From the NCBI GenBank assembly GCA_943704425.1, contig CALSCP010000086.1, forward strand, positions 1 to 36,243: DNA of 36,243 nucleotides, written 5' to 3'. Of the stretch, positions 1 through 12,500 are shown one piece after another. The stretch is from Ministeria vibrans ATCC 50519. Taxonomy: Eukaryota; Opisthokonta; Filasterea. The notes under the pieces were generated by a model. The model worked only from the letters and a program-made list of their open reading frames with translations. It ran no database searches and was not told the origin of the DNA. The stretch's first letter is position 1; every line of letters starts with the position of its first letter. The position numbers and the translations under genes are program-made.

Positions 1-108
<108 letters not shown>

Positions 109-132
109 CCTCACTAGTTCATTGTGGGCCAA

Positions 133-453
133 ATGTCCTTCTCCCAACCGGCACTCACTGACGAGACCGTGCGCATTGCATTTGACGTGTTTGACGTGCA
201 CAAAACTGGCTCAGTTGAACTCGACGGTGTTACGTCCATTCTCACCTCCGCGTTTCCTCACATGTCTAATGCGCAAGTCAGAGCGCTCTTCTCTCTCGCA
301 AACTCGGACGACTCAGGAACACTCTCCTTTGACCAGTTGCGCTCCTTCCTCGAAGCCAATCCTGAGTATGCCGCAATCATCGAAAATGTGCACGAAGAGC
401 GCGAAAAGCAGCTCCAAATCCAATGTGAACAGCAAGACTCAGCAAAAGAATGA
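133..453 (+). CDS. Small EF-hand protein (complete or last exon)
   Basis: From the ATG at 133 this reads as 106 residues. Two helix-loop-helix units are visible: AFDVFDVHKTGSVELDGV (residues about 16-33) and LFSLANSDDSGTLSFDQL (about 52-69). Both loops keep the central Gly and following hydrophobic residue, but both lack Glu at loop position 12 (Gly and Gln instead), so calcium affinity may be weak. The C-terminus is a charged, Gln-rich helix. The frame is open upstream to a possible splice acceptor CACTAG just after the (CT)n run, so these could be the last two EF-hands of a larger calmodulin-like protein. The gene converges on the giant receptor gene, with only 97 bp between the stop codons. 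EF-hand identity is fairly secure; no specific family member is recognised. Confidence 0.7.
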   Translation: MSFSQPALTDETVRIAFDVFDVHKTGSVELDGVTSILTSAFPHMSNAQVRALFSLANSDDSGTLSFDQLRSFLEANPEYAAIIENVHEEREKQLQIQCEQQDSAKE

Positions 454-550
454 AAAAAATATAATTAATTTTTGCAATGTCACACACACACTCTCTCTCC
501 GTCTGTCTGTCTGTCTCTCTCTCTTTCTAGCACTCTCATCACAAATACAA

Positions 551-3500
551 TTACAAAAACTCTTCATCCGCGAGTGCGGGTGCATCGTCTTCTTCGTCCT
601 CTTCGCCAAACAAACGGCGCTCCCACTCGTCCAGCACCTTGCCCAGGTCCCGCTCGCGCACCACATGTCGCTTTGAGTTGACTGCGTCCATGCGCAGTTC
701 CTCCTCGAGCCGCATGCGAATTTCGCTGAAGCGAGGACGGTTTTCGGGCTTGCGCGACCACACATCGCGCAGCACAGAAAAGAGTGCCTCGGGACATGCG
801 GCAGGCTGAGGCAGGCGGCCTCCATCCTCAATGAAGCGCACCAGACCACTCGTCGGCACATCCCCGTATGGCCGTAGCGACCCCAGGGTGAGCACCTCCC
901 ACACGAGCACGCCGTACGACCACACATCCGACTGCACTTCGTACACCCCTTCAATCAGCACCTCGGGCGCCATCCATCGGATCGGTAACTTGCCCCCCTT
1001 GGGCATCACATAGCGGCTCTCGCCTTCGTTCAACATGATCGCAAGGCCAAAGTCGCTCACCTTGACCAGATTGCCCGTGTAAATGAGACAGTTGCGCGCC
1101 GCCAGATCTCGATGAATCACTCCGCGCGAGCCCAAAAAGTGCATTCCTTGCGCCACCTGACTGCAAATCTGCAAAAACTCATTGTACGCAATGACCATCT
1201 GACCCTGGAGCGAGTGCACGCGACGCATAAAAGTGCGCAGGTCGCCGTGCTGGGCACAGCTCGTCACAATGAGCCAGGGCGGCCGGTCCATGCACACGCC
1301 CATGAGATCCAGTACGTGCGGACAGCCCGCCAGCTCCGACAGCAGCTGTGCCTCGGCAATGAAGTCATCCATGTCGCGCTGCGACGCAGACGGATTCAGT
1401 GTCTTCACCGCGACAAACTCGCGCGGACGGTCGCTCTTGCCGCGCGTCGTCGACGCCCGAATCACATAGCCAAACTGACCTTTGCCAATCTCCGAGTCAA
1501 ACTCAAGCCAACTGCGTACAAACTGATGGTCGAGCAGCAGCGCATTGACCTCCTCTGCATCGTCGTCCGCGTAAAAGCCGTCAATGCTAGTGCCCAGCGT
1601 CGCCTGCGGCATCTCCTTGAACACATCGTGGTGCGTCGCGCGCTCCTTCTCGCGCGACTTGGTCGACTTGCGGCGCACTTGACTCTTCTGAGGCAACGAC
1701 GGAACACGCTTGGGCAGCGCTACAGAACGTGGACCAGCAGCGGGCACAGGACGTGACGGAGGCGGTGGAAGACGCGCCGAAGCAGCACGCGACACTGCCG
1801 GCGCGCTGCCCGGCTCAACGTACTCATCACCGTTCAACGCTCGAGGTGGTAGTGATGCAGCCGCACGCATTTGCGGCTCTTGTTTGTTACCCATGATACG
1901 CTCCATGGGATTCGTGTCGTACACCTGGTCCGTGTCCGTATTGCCGTACGTGTGATCGTCGTCGTACGGCAGCTCCGTATCGCGCACCGCGTTACCATAA
2001 ACCTGGCCTTCGCTTGCGTCCGCTGTCTCGCCCACAAAGCCACCCTCCAGCTTGAGCACACGGTTGCCATACACATCGTCGTCACCGCCCCCTTCGGCGT
2101 CGACTGTCTCGCCCGTCGTCGGGAACTGAAAGACGCCCAGAGACCGCTGCACAATCCCATTATCATACAGCTGCAACTCGTCGCCCTCACCCACGTTCAG
2201 GTACTCGTCGTCCTCGGCGCGCGTATTGTCCTCGAGATCGTCCACAAAGTGATAGCCATGCGCATACTCGCCATCGTTAAGCTGAGGTACCACAAAGCGT
2301 CCCGCACCCTTGCGCGACTCACCCCGCCGACGACGCTGGAAACGACGCTCGGGCGGCAGGTCCGGTGCCGGCAGTGCCTTGGACGAGCGTCGCTTGAGGT
2401 CCTCCAGCAACTCGCCGTTCTCGTCGTACTCGGCCGCGGCAGGGTCGCGCGAGATGGACGCACGCGAGTCCATCAGTGGCAGCTTCGACGACTGTCGCCC
2501 AAACACCATCGGATTCACCGTCATGTCCATCGACGAGCGCATCATATCGTTGTCTTCGGAGCGCGACGATGACAGGCGCGCTCGCTTCGACCCGCCACGA
2601 TGGTTGCGTCGGACCACCACAAAGATCACAATGAGCGCAAGCAGAATAATTCCAATGGCCGCTCCCGCATACAGTCCTACATTCGAACTCGATGCTGCAC
2701 CCACCACACCCGCATCGTACGCACCCGCAATGACACTCAGGTGGCGCAACGTGCCCCGCACCACCTGAGCAGTCTCGTTCACGACGGTCGCCTCGACCTC
2801 CTCAAAGTCCGCACCACTCGACGACGCATGCACACGAATGGTCGCCCACTTCGACTGCACCACAGCGCCCGCGTCGATGTCAATGGTCACCGTCACACCC
2901 GCACCACCAAAGACAGTGCCACTCGGCTCGATGCGGAAGTACTGGGTCGTCGCCAGTTGATAGGAGTCTGGGAACGCCGCAACACTCGTGCTGTTGGCCG
3001 GAATGGCGTACGCCGTAAAGACAATCGCGCTGGCGACAGCGCCCACCGCAAATTCAAGTTGGAACGAGCCACAAGCAGCACTGCTGCTCGTCAGCACGCC
3101 GCCCGACGCATCTATCGTGCCGCGCGCACACAAGTCATCGAGACGCGTCTCGCACAACGTGCCCGTGTAAGGGAAGGCACAGTTACACGTGTAGGCAGCA
3201 AGGCCGTCCTGGCACACGCCCGCATTTAGGCAAGGCATCGAGGCACATTCGTCAATAGGACTGGCACACGTGGCGCCGTCAAAGCCCGTCAACGCACAGT
3301 CACACAAAAATGAGGCGACGCCGTCAGCGCACACTCCGCCATTAGCACACGGCGACGACGCACACTCGTCAATGGGACTGACACACGTGGCGCCGTCAAA
3401 GCCCGTCAGCGCACAGTCACACAAAAATGAGGCAACGCCGTCAGCGCACACTCCGCCATTAGCACACGGCGACGACGCACACTCGTCCATGTTTGTCGAG

Positions 3501-6500
3501 CACACGGCGTCGGTGTAGCCGGCGGTACAAGTGCACGTGTGTCCTAGATGAATGTCCACACAAGTGGCGCCATTCACGCACGGCGATGACGCACACTCGT
3601 CAATGCTCGTCGAGCACACGGCGTCGGTGTAGCCGGCGGTGCAAGTGCACGTGTATCCTAGATGAATGTCCACACAAGTGGCGCCATTCACACACGGCGA
3701 CGACGCACACTCGTCGGTGGCCACCTCACACACCACACCCGTAAAGCCGGTCAGCGCACAGTCGCACGACCACTCGAGCAATGCATCGTGCGAACACACA
3801 CCACCATTGCGACAGGGCGACGAGTCGCAGCCCACCGAGGCAATGTCGCCGCACGACTTGCCTTGGAAGCCCGTGTCCGTACAGTTGCACTGGTAGTCAC
3901 CTGTAAGCTCGGTGCAAGTACCACCATTGCGACAGGGACTGCTCGCGCACTCGAGACCCTCTTCACAAGAAACGCCCGTGTACGCTTCGGGACAGGTGCA
4001 CGCATACGCATCCAAACCGTTCGCACACGTCCCGCCATTGGCACACGGCGATGACGCACACTCATCAATGTCTGCACACGTCAGCGCACTGCCTGTCCAC
4101 TCGCCGCCCATGCATGCGCGTGTCAGGTTTCCCGCACTCGGCGCAAAGCCCGCGTCGCACGCTTGCACGCACTGCACATTCTCAATGGACGTGGCTGGAC
4201 ACACCGGCGTGCCGTTGCTGGGCGCTGGCACCTCGGGACACACCTTGAGACACACCTTGAGACTCTCGGTGGACCACAGCGCCGATGCAAGACACGTCAC
4301 GTTGGTACGCAATCCCGCCGTCGACAGAGTATACCCTGCAACACACGTGTACGAACACTGATCGCCAAGACGCTGTGTGCCACAGCCACTTGTGTCCAAC
4401 GTAGAACTGACAGGCGCTCCACCAAACACGCCGCAGTAGCCGCTAATGAGCGAATCGCACGCGAGTGACTCCCAACCGGGCGCGCATGTGCACTGCCCCG
4501 ACGACGAACAACTCGTGCCCGTCGCACCTGCACTCGTGTCACAGCCACACGGTGTGCACGTAGCCGCGGCAGCGGTCGCCAGTGCACCGTACGAAGTTGC
4601 CTCGCAATGACACTCAAACGTACCATTTACGTTCACGCACACATTGCCCGTCTGCGTCGCGCACTCCACAGCACCCGCATGGCCCGCGGAACACTCGTTA
4701 ATATCCTCGTCGCAGAGCGTCCCGTTGTAACCGGTGCCCGTGCACGTGCACGTAAACACACCCACAGCAACCTTGGTACAGGTGCCGCCATTGTGGCAGG
4801 GCGATGACTCGCACACGTCCAACTCCACATGACAAAACTGTCCGCCCCAGCCAACGGCACACGTACACGAACCGTCGCCCGACGCTCCGTCCGCACACGT
4901 TCCCCCATTGAGACAGTTGCACGACAAGCACTGCGGTCCATAGCGATCGGAAGGGCACCCACCGCAGACGCCGTCACCCGCAAGTCCGTCGTTACACGTG
5001 CCTGTCTGGCACGAAGGCGTGCATTGTGCCAAGCAACTGTTTCCGTACCGACCCTCTTCGCAGTCTTCGCAGTTGACGCCACCATAGAATTGCGGACAGG
5101 TGCATTCGTAGGCGCTCGTCGTGGCGTTGGTGCACGTACCGCCATTCTGACACGGATCCGACGTGCACGGCACAAAGATCGTCTCGCACCGTTCACCCGT
5201 ATACAGCTCGGAGCACTCACAGCCAAAGTTGGAGGCAGGACGCTCAAGACAGGGCATGCCAAACATGCAAGGATCTGTCTCGAGCACCCAGTACACACCA
5301 AACTCCACAGTGCCCGTGCGACCCTCCACGGTGCCCGTGCCTGTCTTTGTGCCCGCCGTTGCCGCCAACAATCTCGCTCCGAGTTGGTCGCAGATGGCGA
5401 CAAAGCCAGCGTTGTTTGTCACGGCGATGTAGCCGCCGTTGCTACGCACGTGCGCAAGGCCACCAATGCTCGACAGTAGCGGATTACCCGTGATCAACAG
5501 ACCCGTGCCCACCGTCACAAGACCCACCAGTCCATCGACGTGCGCCAACTTCTGATTGTCCACCACCCACACGTATCCGTCGACACGGCTGAGCTGCGAG
5601 AATCCCTGGAAGAAGATCTCCACATTGCCATTGCTGCCAATCACAAGATTGCCACCGACATGACTCAACGAGGCGGGCCCCTCCAGCGACTGCAATTTTA
5701 AATTGTTCTCGACGCGCAAATCACCCCCGACACTCTCGAGTGCCCCCAGTCCCGTCGTCAGCACCAGCTCGAGGTTGCCGTCAATCACAAAGCTACCCGT
5801 GACATTTCGCAGACTTCCAAGTCCCCCCAGCGACAACAGACCACTGTTGGACTCGATCAGAAAGTCGCCGACAACCTCCTCGAGCGCGTCAAGACCAGAC
5901 ATGGACGAGAAAAGCCCATTGGCATTGTTGCGAATGTCAAGACCGTGCACCGACGCAAGCGACGAAAGCGCCCCTAACGAACTGATAGCGGTCAGGCCTG
6001 CACCGTCAATGACAAGGGGTGGACCCCTGAGCACCACACAACCGGCAAAGGCATTGAGCTGTGCCATAGTGTTGACAACTGTCCCAGGGTTCACACACTG
6101 AGTCGTGTCCACCTCGCACAGGTCCCCCGTGGTGCCCGACGGACAGGCACACACAAAAGCAGGGTACACGGTGGGCATGCATGTGCCACCGGCGGTGCAT
6201 GGTGACGAGGCACACACATCAATAGCGGATTCGCACAGCTCGCCCGTGAATCCGGGTGCACACAAACATGTAAACGAGTCGGTCAGGTGCGACGAAGTGC
6301 AATTGCCATTGTTCTGACATGGCAGCGATGCACAGATGTCTTCGCCGCAGAAACAGTCGAGGGCACACGAAGTGCAATTCTCGTTGTGTTCCTCGCGACA
6401 GTAGCCATCGCCGCACTTTTCAAGCGGCACAATCGCCGTAATGTTGACACGATTGATCACCCAGCGACCGCGCGTGTTCGACGTCGGCGTAGGCTGGTGC

Positions 6501-9500
6501 CAGCGAAAGCGAACGGACGGGGCACGCGCAACGTCGGGCAGTATCAAACGGTACTCTTGATAGTCGGCACGCGCCGACCAGGTCAACAGCTCGTGCCAAA
6601 TGACACCACCCAGAATGGAATACTCAAAGTAGAGGCTGTCGGTGGCGGCGCTGACGCCCGTGCAGCTCGACGAGGCAAACGACAGCCAGAAAACGACCTC
6701 AGAGCCGTTGCGCATGTCCAGGTCGACTGTCTCGAGGTAGCGCGCTCCTTCGCCGTTAAACTTGAGGGCGGGCTCGTTCACATCGCACGACGACGTGTCC
6801 TTGAACACTTCGTTGCGCACCCGTGTAAAGTGTTGGGGATCAAGCTGGGCGGCGGACAGATCGTCTTCAAGGTACGACGGACGTGTCTCGGTCAAGCTGC
6901 ATGCCGCACCCGAGTAGCCTCGGTCGCACACACACGTGTGTGCTGCAATATCGCAACGACCGTGTCCCGAGCACATGTCGGGACAATTGGCAAACTCGCC
7001 CACAAGCACATTGTCGATGCCAAAGTCTTGTCCACTCGGGCCCGTCAGGTCTTGGTACCAACGAATGCGCAGACGCTCCGAAAGTTGTACAGGCAGGAAA
7101 ATGGGCAACTGGACAAGGTAGCCCCCTTGAGCATTGGGATCGGTGCGATCGTCGATGGAGGCAAACTGCGACGAGGCAAAGCGCATGGGACAGGTGACGC
7201 TGCCGTAGTCACTACACATCGTTGTGAGGGGCGCGTATGTCGCTCCGTCGTCCACCGAGTACTGCACCTCGACATCCATCAGAATGGAAGCACCATCGCC
7301 ACACAGGGGGTAGTACTCAAATTGCAAAAAGGGTCCGCTCGCCTGTCCATTGGTCACCAACTCGACACTGTCGAGGGACCACACATCCTTGTCCACCGCA
7401 TTCCCACCGAGTGTCTTTTGCAACCAACGGAACTGCGTCGTCTGGTGATGCACAGGCGTGTCAAGCAAAAGTACAACAGCAAAACTACCGGAGCGCTCGA
7501 CGTCGTAGGAGGCAAGAGTGGTCCATGTTGAGCCGCCATCGTGGCTGTACGAGACGATGACACCGTCGCCGGCCTCGAGTGGGTCACAGCCGTCGGTTCC
7601 CGTCGGGAAGTAAAGCGTAAAGTCGAGCGAGAGCGCACCAAAGGTGTTCATGGGTGCCGTCACCGCTTGACGAGTGCCAGCCTTAGTCATCGTGAGCGCC
7701 TTGGAGGCGACGCCACAGAGCGTCTGAGAATTGTAACCAATCGACAAGCTGTCCCAGAGCGATGTGGGAAGCGTGGTGCTGGACGAATAGCTGTCAAAAT
7801 CGTCGCCAAAGCCGAGAATGGAGGCACGCAGAGAATACAAGGTGGTATTAAGCTCGCGCGTTTGCAGTCGACGTGGACCAGTCACGTCGGCAAGCGCGTC
7901 ATCAACCAGAGCAAAGTGAGCAAGTGCGCTGCTGGTATTGCAACGGGGCGCGCTGTCGATGAGTCCATGGAACATCCAATTGGTCTCATCTACGGGATCA
8001 AAGGTGTCGGCCAGCACGGCGGGGTTCACGGCCGAACCTCCCGCATAGACATTGTCGAGGGCCCATTGGTCGTTGGACGAATAGGAGTATTGAAGCCAGC
8101 GAAAGCGCACTGTCTCGCCCGAGCGTGTCCACGACGGTAGGAGCATGTAGTAGTGATGCGATGTGCCGTCTATTTCGTCGATAATCTGCCACGAGCTGCC
8201 GCCGTCGACCGACGCGAAGAGAGCAATAGTCTCCGCCGGCACCACATACCCCGAGCATAGATTGCTCTCGCCCCGCATGATGCTGGCAAACTCAACAAAG
8301 GTGGGACCACCGGCGGCGCGTGTCACGTCAATATCCGGTGTGTCCGCGTAGCGTTGCTGCACGTTCTCCAAGTCAAAGAAGAGTGAAAACGTTCCGTGAG
8401 TTTGCACGCGACAAGGGTTCTTTTGCACGCTCCCACCCACAACGGTTACAAAGTTGTTGCCGTCCAACTCGGATGCGTCCAGCATGTCGCGAAAATACGG
8501 CAAGAGTGTGCCCGCGTCGGCGACACACGCCACACCCGAGGTGGACCTCGTATAGCCACTGTCGCACACACACGCGCCCGCCACACACACGCCATGGCCC
8601 GAACAAAGGGTGCCGCATGAGGAGTCCACCGAGATGCTCGCAAGTGCCCATTGGGCTGCCGAAAACGGTTGCGTGGCGTCCACAAGACGAAAGCGCGTCG
8701 AGGGACCACGCGCCTGTAATGGCACAAATGTCGACATGCGACGGTAGTCGGTGTTGAGGAAGTTGCTCGAGTGGAATGAAGTAATGGTGCGAAATTGTGC
8801 GCACGACTGGCACGATGACCAGAGGTTCTGCCAAGTGGTGCCCAAGTCCACCGAGTATTGCAACTCGACCACCTTGTTCTCGTTCAGGGTGGTGCCACAG
8901 CCCATTTGTATTTCAACATTGACCACAGAGGAGCGCTCGAGAGGCGCCGCATGCACGGCAATCTCGTCAAGCGCCCACTGATCGTTGGTGCCCGAGGTCG
9001 TGATGGGCTGCGTCCAGCGCAACTGCAGCGTGTCGACACGCGCCTCAACTGGCAGCACCACAGACAGGTCGGTGCCGCGCGGATCAGTGTAGGGGGACTC
9101 GGGCGCATACTGTCCCAGCAAGTGATAGCTCGCACCGCCATCTACGGTGTACTGCAACACGACATCCTCCTGCGCATCCACCAACTTGCAGTTGGTGAAT
9201 CCCGCTGCAGCATCGTCGGGACCACCCAGTTTGATCCAAAAGGTGACACGCTCAGCAAGCGAGCCGCTCAGCACGGGGGTGAGCACGGTACGTGACGAGC
9301 CGGTGGCAAAGAGAGCATAGCCTGCCTTAGCGCCACACGTCACCGAGCCGCCCATGGCCTCGACAAACTGCGACGGAGTGCTTGTGCTCTCGACACTCTC
9401 GTAGAAGAGCAGGCCCACCGAAGAGTTGGTGGCGACGGGACGCAGCTGGACCTCGCGACGAACGTAGGCGTCGTCAAGGGTGGTCACAGCGGAGGCAAGT

Positions 9501-12500
9501 ACATTGGTGCGTGTGCAGTAGGCGGCAGAGTCAGTCATGAGCGGCGTAAAGAGGACCTCTGAGGCAGTGAGCGGCGCCACGGACACACTGCGACTAGACG
9601 GATAGCCATGCGTGCTGTTGCCGCCAATAAAAAGGTCGTCGAGACCAAATGCACGACGGGTGCTAGAACTCTGGGAATCGGTGCGTAACTGGATCCAACG
9701 GAAGCGCGTGCGGGCGGTCCGTGCACGCGAGGGGATCTCCACGACCGACGTGGCGCCCGTACTCCACGGACTTGACGGGGTGTAGGTAAACATGTGTGTC
9801 CAGTGAACGCCCGAGTCAGTCGAGTACATGAGGTAGACGTTGGAACCGGCGTCCTGAGAGCCGCCACACTTGGAGCCGAGCACAATGTTCACCTGGATAA
9901 AATGTCCGTCCCGCATGTCGAGATCGACCGTGGTAGCACCACGCTGCGACGTGGCATCGGTGGTAAAAAGCAGGTAGGTGCCCTCGCTGACAAGACCACA
10001 TTGGCCGCTGTTGTCGCTGGCCTGGATGAGTTCGCCTGCCACAATGGACGCCCAAGTGTCGGCACGAATGGTGTCGATGCGATCGAAAATCTCGGTGGCC
10101 AAAGGCGTGTTGGGCACGCACGTGGAGCCCGAGGCAGAGTAACCCGTGTCGCAGAGACACGTGCCACCGACGCGACACATGCCGTGACCGCCACAGTAGT
10201 CGGGGCACTCGTGTCCCACATAAAGATCGTCAATGGCCCACTCGCGCGTCGTCGAACCCCACGTGCCCGCTTGGCGCAGTCTAAATTGTGTGTGAGGGGA
10301 TGCGGCGGCCGTGTCCACAATGGGGAAGGTGACGCGTGTGTAGGCGGGACGGTGGGCCTCCGAGGTGAAGCGGGCAATGGGAGGCGCATCCAGGGAGCAG
10401 AGGACCGAGTCAAAACCAAACGAGGAGAGACAGGCCATGTGAACGGGCGACTTCCAGGTCACACCGCGGTCCGTCGAGTACTCAAGGAAGACGTCGCGAT
10501 CGTAGGCGACGTTGACACCACAACCAATGTTGAGCGAGAATTGCACAAAGGTCGCGACCTGCTGGGTGGGTTTGGCGCGCACAAAGAGCACCGAATCAAG
10601 CGACCAAAAATTACGCGAGTCGACAAACGTCGTCTGACGCCAACGGAAGCGCACGCCCATGGTGCGCGCGGCGGCGGGCAGGTTCATCACGCGTTGCACG
10701 GCGCCCACACGAATGGGGTCAGATGTGTCGAGGGTCGCGCCCGGATCAACTTCGAGAAGGGTGCTCCATAGCGACGCCTGGTTCGCGTCGAGACCCGCCG
10801 CGAGATACTCGAGCACCATGTTGGCACCCGAGTAAGGAGCGTTGCACGCGGTCGAGCCAGTGCCACCCGAGTGGCCCGCCTGCAGCCAAAAGACAACCGC
10901 CTCAAAGTCGCTCGCATTCAGAGGCTTTGTCATGAGAGAGCGAGTGGCGCCGCCAGTCGAAGTGAACACGGCCGAGTGGCTGCTTGAGAGTTCCTTGAAA
11001 CACAAATCCGTACTCAAGATGACACCCGACGCGGTGTCCCACCAGCTGGCGAGCGAACCCGAGTCGAACGAGTCGTAGTAGAGATCGTACTGTTCGCTTC
11101 GGGTGTCAATGGAGCGCGTGGTCACTGCACGCGTGAGGCCCAGGCCACTAAAGTGCAGAACTTGCTGACGCGCACAAAAGGTGCCGACCGCACCGTTGGG
11201 GTGAAACAGAAAGTTGCTCTCGTCAATCGTGTCGAATTGATCGTCCAGCGACGCAACGACTTCGGCACCACCCACAAAAAAATCGTCGATGGCCCAGTCG
11301 TCGGCGTTGGGCGACGAAATGAGCACTTGTTCGATGCGCAGGCGCGTTGCATTGGTCCAAGCACCCTCGGGCAAGGCGTAGACGTAGGACTCACTGACCT
11401 GCACCGAGGCCGAGCCGTCGCCAAGCGTCGCCACGTAGGTCCAGGTGGTGCCGCCGTCGGTTGAGTACGAGAGAGTGACGGGCTGGGAGGAGGACACCGA
11501 GGAGCAGTACGAGCCGGAGCCACTGGACTGGGTAAAGAAGGCGACCTGGAGCACGTCGCCCTCACGAATGCGCATGTCGACAGTCTCGGCTGAGCGTGCT
11601 GTGGAGGCACTGAAGATGAGACGCGTCCCATCCGACGCAGCTGTTGTGCCACAATCGACGCCCGTCGCGACTGCGCCCACGATTCGCGACCACACGTCGG
11701 CGGGTGGAGTGGTGGTCCATTCAAAGGTGTCGCGCAGAGTGGAGACACTGGGCACGGAGGGCACACAGCTGAGGAGAGGGTCGTTGACAAAACCCGAGTC
11801 GCACACGCACACACCCGTGGCACACGATCCATGGCCGTTGCAGTAGCCCGGGCATTTGTTGGTGAGGACGACGCGAGCGACGCTCCACTCGTTGGCCGTG
11901 GTGAGCGCGGAGGCGTCCGGTTGAGCAATGCGAATGCGCGTACCGGCCGCCGCAAGTGCGTTGGAGGCAACGGCTGCTTCGGGAATGGGAATGAAAAAGC
12001 GTGTGCGACTCGACAGGCGTGCGGGAGGGTAAAGGGTGTTGTGGACGATATTTGTAAGGCATCGTTCGGTGCCGGGCAGGCACTTTTCGTAGAGCGGCTC
12101 CCACGTAATGCCTTGGTTCACGGAGTAGGACAACTCGAGGGCGTCCGAGTCGCCAAGGCCCGACGGCACGCACTGGCCCAGCTGGAGGCTGACTTCGAGC
12201 GTGGACATGTTTTCGCTGCGCAGATTTACACGTTCCACGACCACACTGTCGAGGCCCCACTCGTCAAAGTTGAGCCCCGAGTTGCTCTGCTGGCTCCAGC
12301 GGAACTCAACGGCGGACGCCTGAGCTGGAGGCGTGCGACCCGCCAGGGACTCGGAGACAAAGACGGGTCCTCGGTGGCTGCTCGATGTGTAGATTGCGAT
12401 AGGATGGAAGGAAGTGCCGCCGTCGACGGAGTACGACAAGGTGACGCCCTCTGTCGCGGCGTCGGCCAGGTGACAATTGATGCCACCGCCAATGGAGATG

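Noticed and set aside
3249-3710. Regularly spaced repeats resembling a CRISPR array
   Set aside because: The units are in-frame EGF domains (DECASSPC), without distinct spacers, in a eukaryotic gene.
9794-10771. Long plus-strand open frame antisense to the RTK
   Set aside because: High-GC coding DNA leaves long open frames on the other strand. This one has Arg/Val/His-rich composition, no domain, and mirrors the RTK codons exactly.
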